NCBI RefSeq assembly: GCF_042242105.1
Contig: NC_092018.1
Span: 28,204,167 to 28,268,166, forward strand
Source of the DNA: Pempheris klunzingeri
Taxonomy: Eukaryota > Chordata > Actinopteri > Acropomatiformes > Pempheridae
DNA: 64,000 nucleotides
Direction of reading: 5' to 3'
Part shown: positions 1 to 12,400 of the stretch, one piece after another
Position numbering within the stretch: the stretch's first letter is position 1
Layout: every line of letters starts with the position of its first letter
The notes under the pieces: model-generated
Seen by the model: only the letters and a program-made list of their open reading frames with translations
Databases searched by the model: none
Told to the model about the DNA's origin: nothing
Program-made: the position numbers and the translations under genes

Positions 1-646
1 TCTTCAAGGTAAAAGCACACAGCAGTGACAGCAGTACGTGAATATTCTATTTCATGTATTGTGCAGAGGAAACCACAAACACCATTAATAACACAGAATA
101 CGTTTTTTTAAAAGTGGCTCATAATCTCCTCGTCCTCAACTAGAATAAAGGAGCTGTTCCTGACATGAATCAAGGTGAGTGGGATCATAAAGACCTTCCT
201 CAGTACAAGCAACCCAGAGGTACATTGGCTGACCAGGAGCATGGAGAGCTAATGGGAGTTGCTCACAGACATTTTGTGCACACTAAGATCTTAAAAGACT
301 AAAGTCAGTGTAGAAGTTTTCTGTCATTCATACTATTGTGATTTATTGCTGATTTTATGGTTTCCCTCTCTTTCAAAGCATGCAAAATCATAAGCTGTTT
401 GTATTGCTTTTAAGTGATTTAGTTTCTCTAAATACAATAAGATATTAATAAGATCCTCGACACAGTTGTAATTTTATCATTCTTGTTTTTCAAACAGCCG
501 AGGAGGATGATGTTTATGTTGATGTGGATAATAATCCAGACACCAGGTTGTATTCTTTTTGTAACTAATTTCTTCTGAAGGGATGGGCCACTTTGGCTTA
601 TTTGTCACTTTAAAAAAATGCGGATTGTGAAAATGTAGATTGCAGT

Positions 647-741
<95 letters not shown>

Positions 742-2280
742 CGACACGGAGTGGTCAATATGATTAATGCAACTGTCACAAAGGCGGCCATGTTGGTTCT
801 AGTGTTGGAACCTTGAAAAACGTGAACATCTGTGTAAATTATTGTAATCAAACATGACACCTTTCTACAAATACTACATTTTTATGTGTTTGTTGAAGTT
901 GAGTCAGAGAGGCCTAAGTTTTACACCAAGACTAAGAGTTTATGACATCCGGTTGGAAACTGTTAGGTGTATAACCTTTCATTCTGCTTTAACCACGTCA
1001 TACTGCATCTTCATAATGTTTTTTTTCTGTTTTCCCATCAGAGTTGCTCTACTGTCACAACCAACAGGTGAAGGTAAATATGTTTGTATAACATTTTTCC
1101 TTATATTGTTGGCACTTGGAGGCTGTGACCATGTATCATAGTGAACATGAATTGTCTCTGTGCCCGCAGATGATGTTTATGATGATGTTTGTTCCCAGGA
1201 TCCTCCACGACCTTCTGACGGGTAATAATCTCAATGATAGCCTACATATTTTCTCTGACATGTTGTGTTTCGAAGGTTGCTAGACAGTGAGGCTCTTACA
1301 GTGATTTCTTTCATATTGACAATGGTATGAAGTTGCTGCATGATGTCTGTGTGATAGTATGTTATACATGTGATTATGTAATTCTACACAGGTACGACAT
1401 TTGTGATGAAAGCAAAGAAGGTATGTTCTGTTATCTCAAAATAGCATATTAACAGACCAGTTGTAGTGGGAAAACCGCTCCATCTACTCATGCAGTTACA
1501 TGGGTACAATTTTATATGTTTATATTATGTATTGTGCTTTTTTAATTCCACTGCATTTTATTCAACAACTGTAGTTACACTGCACACAGAGATTTTAAAT
1601 AAAAAAGCAACTTATAAAACATGGTTCATTTATTTAACTACACTCAACTGATAATAATTCTTTACGTTTACATAATTGAGATTTTGAAGGCAGGACTTGT
1701 TATTGAGTGAATCTTACATTGTGGTGTTTCTTCTTCTTCTTCTTCTTCTTCTCCTTTCAGCTTTTCCCTTCAGGGGTGGCCACAGCGAATCAGTTGCCTC
1801 CATCTAACCCTGTCTTCTGCATCCTCTTCTCTCACACCAACTACCTTCATGTCCTCTTTCACTGCATCCATAAACCTCCTCTTTGGTCTTCCTCTAGGCC
1901 TCCTGCCTGGCAGTTCAAAACTCAGCATCCTTCTACCGATATATTCACTATCTCTCCTCTGGACGTGTCCGAACCATCTCAGTCTGGCCTCTCTGACTTT
2001 ATCTCCAAAGCCTCTAACATGTGCTGTCCCTCTGATGTACTCCTTCCTGATCCTATCCATCCTGGTCACTCCCAAGGAGAACCTCAGCATCTTCATCTCT
2101 GCTACCTCCAGCTCTGCCTCCTGTCTACATTGTGGTGTTTCTACTTTTACTTTATCCTCCGCCACTACAAGACCACACATTCATTGAGAGTCAATGTAAA
2201 AAAAAAAAAGAAAATAGAAAATAAAATACTGAATAAATATTTCTTTTGTTTCTACAGAGTGTATCTATGAAATTGAGTAA
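1..2280 (+). CDS. fyb1: FYB1-like (ADAP) adaptor protein, 3'-terminal exons (partial gene)
   Basis: Only the C-terminal end is in the window. The exons I assemble are 144-174, 498-546, 1042-1073, 1170-1221, 1392-1420 and 2258-2280 (TAA). A further exon may end at position 8, just before gtaaaa. All phases join without a break. The peptide is acidic and tyrosine rich: EEDDVYVDVD, GEDDVYDDVC, YDICDE, and the C-terminus ECIYEIE. Human FYB1 carries EIYDDVD-type motifs and ends in GCIYDND. FYB1 is a haematopoietic adaptor (T-cell receptor and integrin signalling) whose phosphotyrosines recruit SH2 proteins. The identification rests on this tail and on its position directly upstream of rictor on the same strand, as in human 5p13. 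The SH3-like and proline-rich parts lie outside the window, so another FYB/PRAM-family member is possible. Confidence 0.68.
649..739. repeat. (TG)n microsatellite, about 45 units
   Basis: An uninterrupted GT/TG run lies in an intron of the fyb1-like gene. On the minus strand it opens a spurious poly-His/Thr reading frame. Confidence 0.97.
1728..2187 (-). mobile_element. Non-LTR retrotransposon (LINE) 3' end, 5'-truncated
   Basis: The minus strand of this intron encodes the C-terminal tail of a LINE reverse transcriptase: MLRFSLGVTRMDRIRKEYIR, then RLRWFGHVQRR, GRRPRGRPKRRFMD and a terminal RWRQLIRCGHP. These phrases are typical of the post-RT region of abundant fish and invertebrate LINEs. 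Downstream of the ORF the element ends in a (GAA)n tail, seen on the plus strand as (TTC)n at 1728-1752, a usual 3' signature. I do not assign a clade. It lies antisense inside the last intron of the fyb1-like gene, and no target-site duplication is obvious. Confidence 0.85.
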
Positions 2281-2689
2281 TCTACAGTAATGCCTGTGAC
2301 AGTGTGAAGGGCACGGATCAGAACCTGGGATCATCTTGATGCCTGCATTTATCATTAACTGTTTATATTTTCGTGCTTTTGTTGTTGCAACCTGCAGTTT
2401 GTAAATAAATGTGGCAGTCCTGAGCTTTTAACAGTGAAATGGTGGCACTCCTTTATAGATCTGGACTGTTTCTCTTACTGATTATGGATAAATGTGTAAT
2501 CATCTGCGACTCGTTGTTGATCATCGGTGATGCAGAAGTGTACCGTTTCTATCTATCACCAATAAAGATCCATAAATCCATGCAGCTATTTTGACCTCTG
2601 TTAAAATATAATGGTACTATATCTGTGATGATGTGCCGCGCTGTTAAATAGTCCCCTCTTCCCTCACCATAATACAATCACCAGGTCAG
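2281..2689 (+). other. 3' UTR of fyb1-like gene and fyb1-rictor intergenic spacer
   Basis: Two candidate AATAAA signals are visible, at 2404-2409 and 2561-2566. Only about 300 bp separate the second one from the rictor start codon. Nothing else is seen. Confidence 0.6.
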
Positions 2690-2864
2690 ATTTATGTTTT
2701 TATCCATGATAAGATTAGAGAGGATTAAGGAGGATCCAGCTGATCTCAGTTCCGTGGGAGGTCTGCTGCGTCTCCGCCGCGACCGCCCTCCCCTGCTCAC
2801 CCCAGTTATCTGTTTTCTCGCGAGAAGCCACGAAGTTTCCGGTGTTGTGTATGTTCCTGGAAAC
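2690..2864 (+). promoter_or_regulatory. rictor CpG promoter with TCTCGCGAGA element
   Basis: The 175 bp before the rictor ATG are CpG rich and lack a clear TATA box. The palindrome TCTCGCGAGA sits at 2816-2825, 40 bp upstream of the ATG. It is a known vertebrate housekeeping-promoter element, reported to be bound by BANP. An ETS-like core (TTCCGG) follows near 2837. The role here is inferred from motif and position only. Confidence 0.7.
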
Positions 2865-5800
2865 ATGGCGGCCAGCTTCCGCGGCCGTCCTATCCGGAGT
2901 CTTCGGATGCGAGGTAAGCGTGGAAAACTCGGTTCAGCGATGTGTGTGCTGGAAGGATATTGTAAAACTAGATGTTCTCAGGCATGTGTTGACCCCGGCG
3001 TGACCCCTCACCGTGTCCGCGCTGTGTGTTTTTGACAGGTCGGAATGACAGCGGGGAAGAAAACGTACCGCTGGATCTGACCAGAGGTAAGCAGCGGCTT
3101 CATCACAGCACCCTGAAAGCGATTATTGTTCAAAATGGATGAGCAGCTGTTCTGCAAACACTAGCCCAGTGGAGTGGAAGTCCCGTCAGTCAGTGCACTT
3201 GTCCCGGCATTGCTGTTGTCATTCCGTCCGTTTTCCCTGCCTGTGTCGTCTAATAACACCGCTAGAGATCTCATAATAACAGGCGGCAGCGAGCTAACTA
3301 ACTAGCTGAGTTAGCGTTAGCTAGCTGCCACGGCTAACCAGCCATGACGACGCTCTGTTGTTGTGATTGGTGTGAGTGGGCAACATAGCCTGTTATTTAG
3401 CCAACCAGCCATAAGGGCTGCAGTCGTGCATCGGTCATCGCTGGCTGGACGAGAAAGTGAGTTTCAAGGATTGTTGAATTTAGGCACAACAGGGTGCGCA
3501 GGGTGGGTTTTTCCAGTGGTGCACTGAGCCTGGTCTGATGTTCTCCTCCAGCTGCACCTCCACAACATGCCAGTGTGTTTAAATGGAGCAGCACCTCTCC
3601 GTCCCAGTCTCTGGGAACCAGGCACCAGCTGGTTCTATTCCAGCCCTGTGGACGTATTTTTACGCCTGAAATGGCAGATGAATGCCGCCTAAAAGACCAA
3701 CACTATTTAAGTCCCTTTGACATGTTCTGAGCCCCCTTTAACGGATCAGATACACTTAATCTTAATCTGTGAGCTCTTCCATCACGGATTTGCAAAATAG
3801 TAATGGGTGGGACATTTTGTCAACCGCACTGCTTCATTTGGGGTCAGGGTTTGTGCCTCACAGCATAATGTTGGTGTGTTTGTACAGTCCTCAAACTGAA
3901 GACTAGACCATGTCTGTACGCGAGCGTCAAAGATCACAAAGTCCAAAATTCCCATGCAAAGTTCATGCAGACCGTCTTTTCTTGCATACATAATCTTATA
4001 TGGGACACCTGCTCAAACTAGCCCACAGCCATTTGCATGCACAGGACGAGATGCTTTGCTTTGTTATTTATCTCTCATGAGATCATTTGTACATTCTGTA
4101 CTAATGTGGGTTAATTCAGTTCAGTGCATGCAAAGCAGTTTGTAGTTGCCCACTATTTTGACACTCTCAATAATCTTTTCCTGTGTTTTGTCATGTGTGG
4201 TCATGTTTATTGCTTTGGCTTGATGACTAATGCAGATAGCCATTACTATTTGACAGATTCAAACTAAATCTGGCACATCCTCTGGTAATATATTGTATGC
4301 CATCCATTAAGCTGGTCTATTCATTGTTTCTGTAGCATTTTGTTGAAATACTGTGTTTGCAACTCTTTTCAGCACAAACTAAACTGCTGTGAAATAATAC
4401 TGATTCTTGCCAAGAGAATACCATCTGTCTTTTCCGAACGAGCTTTTAGCATCACAGTAAGCGCATGACAGCTGAAAGGAACTGAAAACAAGAAACTCGT
4501 CCCCACTCAAGTCTTGCTTTTGCTGTTTGGACCTTGTTTTGACTTTACACACTAACATTAGTTTGACCAGACAAACCAACTTCCTTCCTGCAACATGTCA
4601 ACGATGGTTCATCAACTTATATTATGGCAATATGGCTTAATGCTTGTCTTAGTTACATTGTATTTCCATTTCTTTCTCCTGCAGAACCGTCAGAAAACTT
4701 CCGTGAAATCCTTCAAAATGTGGCCAAACCACACGGAGTCAGTAACATGCGAAAACTGGGCCACCTGAACAACTTCATAAAGGTAAGGCTTTCAAGTGTT
4801 ATTTGTTATTTTAGGCAGTGCTGACAACACTGAGTTGTGATCTCCCAAATCCAGTTGAAGCTGTGGACACAAATATAAAGCTTTTCAAGAAGGCTGACTC
4901 ACTGTTCAGATGCAAAGATTGACTAGCTGTGCCCCCCCCCTCCCTCCTCTGTGTCACCACTAACCTCTCCTTGATCCTCTCCTCTTGGGTGTTGCTGCCA
5001 GCAGGCCTAGCTGTGCCTGTCATTGTGATGCTGACAGTGGAGCTCCAGGGATGCAAAAGCATTCTGACCTAATGTAAATCAAGAGCAGCGCTCTGACTTT
5101 GAAACCTGAGATTTCAAATGCCCAGTTATTGTTGGCATGAACCTCAGACACTCTCATTCATAAGATCTCTATTTCTCCCAATTTTAGTCAGTATGTTGAA
5201 ATGGTTTCCGTGTGCCGACGATAAATGATCAGTCTTCTGTCAGTTTTCTGCTATACTGCTGGTGATTGATGCACACACCAATTTCTTAAAATTGTGTGTT
5301 CAGGTAAACTGAAACATAAACCAAGTGATCACGGAGAGCAGGAGGCATCACAACAGAGCGTTAATATGCTAAGACCAACCTGAATAACTGGGCTGTGTCT
5401 GCCTGAATTATCAGCAGATGACTGCAGTTATGCAAAGATTTATTGTTTGCAAATGAAAAAAGGACAATTATAGATTTGGTTTTGTTCTCATTGTTTTGGG
5501 GTTTCATAGCAGATAGAGAGGTTCTTTAAATGCCTCTTTTTTTTTTATTTTGACATGTAAACACAGGTTTTAGAGCTTAGTGTTCTCCTTTGTGCAAACA
5601 TGGCCAGTCTGTCAGCCTTGTGATGAAATAATGACCTTTTCTGCCTTCCACCCAACACAAGCTTGCACAGTCTCCAGCCTTCCTGTTATTTTGAACAGGA
5701 ATTGGGGCACACTTTTTTTTTTCTCATTTACTCATTAAGAAATGAGAACATTATTTTTACAACTGTCCGATTCAGCATCCCATCCCTGGCCGCTGGTTCC

Positions 5801-8800
5801 TGCTTAGACGTCTGCTGATTTCAGCTGAGCGACATGCTGCCTAAAACCAGGTCTGTCTGTCTGTCTTGGACACATTTTGACCAGTCGGTGTTGCCGCTGC
5901 AGACAATGAGAGTCGGCCCTCAGAAAACTGTGCAGCTGGCATTGTAGCAGGCTGAAGGCTGAGCGTGGGCCTGCCATACACTTAACTCTCATGCTTACAA
6001 CTGACAGGAGGGTAATAGCAATGACGTGTGTGTGTGTGTGTGTGTGTTAGAGCACCCTGCCTCTGATTCCTTATATGGGTTCCAGGACAGTAAGGGTGAC
6101 CTAATCCCCCCGGAGAGTGTCACATGCCCGTCTCCTCTCCCCTCCTCCTGCCTGCTTGGGGTCTGACATCACAGCTGCTTTAAAACACAGGGTGTCTATT
6201 AGAAAGGTGGCAGCTACGAAATGGCAGCATCCTTTGCCCAAGGAGCTCATTGCTTTGTGGAGATGATGAGTTTCAGACTGTTCTGTTGTTCGTTTTGGCC
6301 TGTTAGTTGTCTCTGACTGTCAACGACAGCCTCTGACTGTTTATATGACGACCTGCTTTTGTGCACATACAATTTGAATCACACCAGCTGTGTGTGGGCC
6401 CCTGCTGATGATGGAGGACCTGTGGTGAGCGACTGCTAAAAGTGGCATTTCATGTCAAAAAACGGGCTCCATTGCCAGGCCTGGCCACATACATACAGAA
6501 CAGGGTACAGAATTGGACAACCCTATTGTTTACTCTCTGTTATCACCCTCTATTTTCACATATCCAACAACCCATATGTTCACACAAGCAGATGCACTCA
6601 TAAACATCTAATGGTGGAAGGTGACACAAACCAACACCCACCACTGGACTTGTGAATGTGGTGCCCCAGTGCTTTGGAATTATAACCTCCATCTACCACC
6701 AGTGAAAGCATAACATTATCCAGTCGCGACTCACCTACTCCAAACAAGTCAGCATGTAACAGACAAGTGAAAAAATACAACAAACAGACCTGCATGGCTC
6801 CTGCGACACCCTGCAGGAAAGTGTTTGTTAGTTTGGATTGTCACTTAGTTTGATGCTTTTTTAAATTTTTTGTTCCAACACTGTTAAACAGTGACATTCT
6901 CAGGAGGCGATGGTGCCATTTTGTAGTTGCTGAACTTCCAGTTCTGCCTTAATGCCTGAGCAAGGCTGACTTCTATCCTTGACCAAAGCCATGTGAATGC
7001 TTTCCTTGTATGAATCAATGCATTTCTTTTTTGTCTCTGTGTTATAGCTGCTATGCAGCATTAGCCACCGTGAGGAAAACTTTGGGTTTACATATGAAGA
7101 AATCATCATTTGGTGAGTGTTTTCAGCAACCAGTAGTCACTGATTGTGCACCATGTGCTTTTTCTCAACATGTGCTCTATTTCTATTGGCTTGTTATTTA
7201 TGCAGCCAAGACCACAGTCAGGCCCTGTGGCTAATCAGTTGGAATGTTTTGCATGTGGAACATTATTCTGAGATTTTAATTGAAAAGCAACAGGAATCAG
7301 AAATCATCATGGTAATTAAATAATTCAGGAAATAACAATAATTTGCAGAGTCCTGGTAAATCTTATTTCATGTCTGTTTTGCAGTTGTGGACTAATTAAA
7401 GTCTTTTTTTAATCTCCTAGTCTGCGACTAGCTCTTCTGAATGAAGCTAAGGAAGTGCGTGCTGCAGGGTTGCGGTCGCTCCGCTACCTCATCAAAGACA
7501 CCACGGTGCTGCAGAAGGTCCTCAGACTCCAGGTGGACTATTTGATAGCCAGGTGAGACCCTGCTCTGGCCACACCAGTCAGGTGGAAAAGTGCTGCCTG
7601 GCTGACTTTTTATTTTGTGGCTCAAAGAACATTCCTTTTTACAGGATGTCACTTAATTTGTACAAAGGATCCTTTGAAATGTTATGCTGCAGTCACACTT
7701 TTTTTCCCTCTGCTGACATATTTATTTTTCTCTGACTGCCTGGCTGTGGTAAAAAGAAAAAGACACAACTAATTATGCTTGTGTGCTTGTTTAGATGCAT
7801 AGACATCCAGCAGAGCAATGAGGGGGAGAGGACTCAGGCTCTTAGACTTGTCCGAAAGGTAAGATAATATGTCTCTTTTTAATTTTCCTACTTTAACAGC
7901 CCTTCCTTCTGTAATTGACAGCAAAACGACAGTGACTTGCACTGTCGTTTTGCTGGAGAAATCTGCCCTCTGCCCTCACTAATCAGCCTTAGTGCCACCA
8001 GAGAGATCGGTGGGTTTGCAGCAGTGTCAGCGTGTGGATGGTTTGCACAGGTCTGCAGGCAAGGTTATTTATAGCTCTTTCTGTAGTTTACTGTAAACTC
8101 TCTTCACACATACACACTCACACTCACGCACACAGACACATGCACACATAGAGTCAGGGTCTGGTTTCAGGAAAGGACTAATGGCCGTCCAGGCAGTAAT
8201 ACAACCCCTGTGTTCACTCCATGATATAGCCTGGTCCCTTATCATAACACACATCTCTGTTGTCACCTCTTGGATTATAACTTCTGAGGTATGTGATCCT
8301 CAGAGTGCATCCAGGTCCCGTTTTTTGCATTTCAAAAAGTGATCTCCTTTCTCCAGAGTTCTATAAAAAGTGGCCATAAAAAACGTTTCACTGTAGTTAT
8401 TTTTTCTATCTGTTTTTTTTGAGTTTGAGTTGTTTGATGACGATGATGTTTTCATCCTCTCCCTCCCTCTGTAGATTATCACTGTCAATGCGATGCTGTT
8501 CCCCACCTCTGTTGCAAACTCTCTAATTGCTGTGGGCACGGACGGACTACAGGAGAGAGATCGCATGGTGCGCGCAGCCATCGCCATCGTCTGTGAGCTA
8601 GGCGAGTAGCTGGCCTTTTGAGATGGAGATACACAACGCAGAGAACCATTAATTCCACACACACAGTGGCGTTGTGGGGAGCCCATGGGCCATTAATGCC
8701 CTGTAAAAAACACATACTTAATATTTCTTTGTTGCTGTCTGCTCTGTAGCCCTGAAAAACCCAGAGGTGGTGGCCAAACGGGGAGGCCTCAGCACCATCC

Positions 8801-9369
8801 TGAAGAGTGTGATTGACTGTCAGCTGAGTCGCATCAATGAAGCTCTGATCACCACCGTCCTTCATCTACTCAACCACCCACGTACCCGACAGTACGTGCG
8901 TGTCGATGTCGAACTGGAGGTACACACACCTACACACACACACACACACATATGAATTGAGGGGAAGCTGCTGTTTATAAATGAGCCAGTGTGCTGGGAG
9001 TCATTCCAGTCAGGATTAGCAGCCGTGGGGTGGCCATCTCTTTCCCATGGAGCTTACAGTAATCAGTTACCGCATTTCTCTAAAACCTCATTGTCAGTAA
9101 ACAGACGCCTGGGACAAAAGCATTTCATCACCGCAGTCATGATCTCCTCACTGATGTCATGTGAGATCTAAAGCAGGTTAATTAGTACTTCGGGAAGGTT
9201 TCATGGGAATATTTAAGAACGCCTCCACTTCATTTCCGAGAACTAATTTAGAGCTCTAAATTCTGTACTCATCCATGTTTCGTGTGTGTTCGGTCCTCCA
9301 GCAAATCCTCGCGCCTTTCACGGATTTTCACTACCGTCACAACGCAGACACGGCTGAAGGGCAACTCAA

Positions 9370-9417
<48 letters not shown>

Positions 9418-12400
9418 GGGGGGGGGGGGGGGGGGCATGAAGAGTGTCACTGTTGCAGCGGAAACAAAAAGATATTGTTCTGACATTTCCCTCTGTTTAC
9501 CGTTGTCTGTGATCCTATATTGGTGACACCATGCGTTGAGAGAGCCAAGGGTTTGTATAGTGTTTTTGTGATATGACCCTTGTTATCAGGGCTGCTTGAC
9601 TCCAGCATGACTTGCCTGAGGATGTGAAGCAGGCTAAGTCACGTTAATCCTTTAAGTCACCCTGAAAGGTTTGCTTTTATATAAAAAAGATCTTTCATTG
9701 AGTCTCCTTGACTCCCTTTTGATGCTTTGCTTTTAGTTTTGCTTTTGTGGTGCAGTTTAATTCTTTGGGAAATGCTTTTTAATGCTCTGTGAGAAATGCG
9801 ACACAGAGATCATAATGATGTTGTGTGTATGGAACACGGTGTCCTGTTTTTAATGGGTGTGTGTTTGCATGATCACAGGGAGGACAGAGAGTCCCGTTTC
9901 TTGTCGAGTAGAATGGCTATAGTGGCAGCCTTTCGCTCCTGGTCTGGTAAGATGTAGTAATAAATGTAGTCATAAAGACTAATTAGTGTTATATTACTTG
10001 TGCTATACTGTTGAACGTAACTTAATTGTTGTCTGCTTCTTTACTCAGGGATTATCAACCTATGCAAGGCTGGAAACTCTGGAATCCAATCTTTAATTGG
10101 CTTACTTTGCATACCAAATATGGAAGTTAGGGTGAGTACGTGTGTGTGTGCTCCCCTGAGAGTTGGCAAATGTATCTTGTATATCAAATGCGTATGCATC
10201 TGATTGCTGTAATGTAATTTGCCCTGCAGAAAGGCTTGTTGGAGGTGTTATATGAGATATTCAGGCTCCCCGTGCCCATCGCAACTCAAGACTTCACTGA
10301 AGCTCTTCTAAGTGTTGGTGAGTAAAACATCTTTTATATCCTCACAGTTTATTTTTATACGTCCTCCCAGAATCTTGGTACCCACAAGGTTGCACTATAA
10401 AATGTTTTGGTGCTCTGAGAACCCAAACAAGTCCACATTTTACACACACAGTTGAAGCTTATCTTTGCTCTGGTCGTCCTCAGACCCCGCCAGGTTCCAG
10501 GACACCTGGAGACTGTCTGATGGGTTTGTTGCTGCTGAAGCCAAAGTCATCCTGCCCCATCGGGCCCGCTCTAGGTGGGAGACCACATGAGGGAACAGAA
10601 ATGGAATGAGATGGAACAAAATGGTCATTTCAGTGTTGACATGAGCCACAAAATTCTTTTTTTTCTGTTTGCTTCATTAGGCCTGATCTAATGGACAACT
10701 ACCTGGCATTTGTTCTTTCTGCCTTCATCACCAGTGGGCTGTTAGAGGTGAGCTCATGCAGTGTTTTTTCCTTTTAGACCTTTCCACCCCGAGGCTGCTT
10801 TAGAAAAAATAATTTGATTCAGCATCTTTAGGAGTAGCACACATCATGCTTTCTCTGATTTTTATTGTGTCACTATTTTACACCCCCACCTTTGTCGCTA
10901 CAGGGCCTTGTTGAAGTTGTGACCAGTAGCGACGATCAGCTTGCCATCAGAGCCACAATCCTCTTGGGAGAACTTCTACACATGGTAATATTAAAATGCT
11001 GAAAACATCTGTGACAAGTTTATTTATTTATAGTATTGGTCATTAAGATTCTAACACTAGATGTGTCTTTTTTTCTTCCACCCGTCCCCATCTCGTTCAG
11101 GCGAACACCATCCTTCCTCATTCCCACAGCCACCACCTGCACTGCCTTCCCACCCTCATCAACATGGCAGCCTCCTTTGACATCGCACAGCAGAAACGAC
11201 TGTGAGTGCACTCTGACATGAATTTTCAGTTTTAGCACGTTAATTTACCGGTAATATAACCAGCGCGTGTATGTTAAAACCTTGCAAATCAAATTTCTGG
11301 AAAATCCAAACATCCCCCTCATTTGTTGTTGTTCCAGTCGTGCAAGTGCAGCAGTCAACAATCTGAAGCGTTTCCATGAGAAGAAGAAGAAAGGTCTGAA
11401 ACCACACAGTCTTTACCTGGACCACATCATCCGCAAGTCTGTGTCTTCACATAACCGCAGAGAGTCGCACCCGCGCGCCCACAGGGACATCTATGTTATT
11501 AAGGTAAACATGAACATGCTTCTCAGACTCTAGATTTTAGGTTTAGCCTCATGGCCGCAACATGTTAAGGTAGTTTAAAGGGATACGTTTAGGGAAATAT
11601 GCCTTTTTGCCATCTGACACACAGCTGAGCGTTCAGGACAGAGGTGCAGAGCGTGTTTAGCTTAGCACAAACGGTGAAAATGGAGGGAAAGCGAAACAGC
11701 TTGCCGTGTTTCACCTCCAGAACAGTCTTATTTACATGATATTTTGATAGGAAGTAAACTAGCCGCCAATTCATCCAAGAGTGACCTGGATGTTATAATC
11801 TGGCGAGTTAGCAGGACCTGCACAGCCAGCTGTTGTTGGTCAGAACATGGCTTCAATGTGTACGCTAACATCTCCTGAGACTGCATTGTGTCATTACCTA
11901 TTTCTGCATGTTTTAAATACACAAGATACAATGTCAGAACGATGCGGCTTTGAGTTATTAGAAGGTTCCCTAGATGAAGTTAGGCTAGCAGTTTCCCCTT
12001 GCTTTTAGTGTTTGTGCTAAGCTAAACTAAATAGACATAAGAGGTTGTAGGAAAATTGTTGAAAACCTGCTTTCATTCTTTGGACAGTAAAAAAAAATAC
12101 ATCTTTGTATTTTTTACATTGTCAAAGCATGTTTTTCTGTGTTTGTGTTCAGGACACAGAAGAAGCACTGATGATGAACCTGAGAGATAGTCAAATTCTC
12201 AACCACAAGCAGAACCTGGAGTGGAACTGGTTGCTTATCGCCACCATCCTTAAGGTCTGGTTGTTCTCATGTTGCACCACAGACTCGGTTGTCATTTCTT
12301 TTCCTGTCTAATGGTAAAAAATGTTTTTTTTCTTCTCCCAGTGGCCAAATGTAAATCTCAGGAACAACAAAGATGAACAGATGCACAGGTGAGACTCTCC

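Noticed and set aside
477-860. Minus-strand 127-codon frame rich in His-Thr
   Set aside because: It is the translation of the TG microsatellite.
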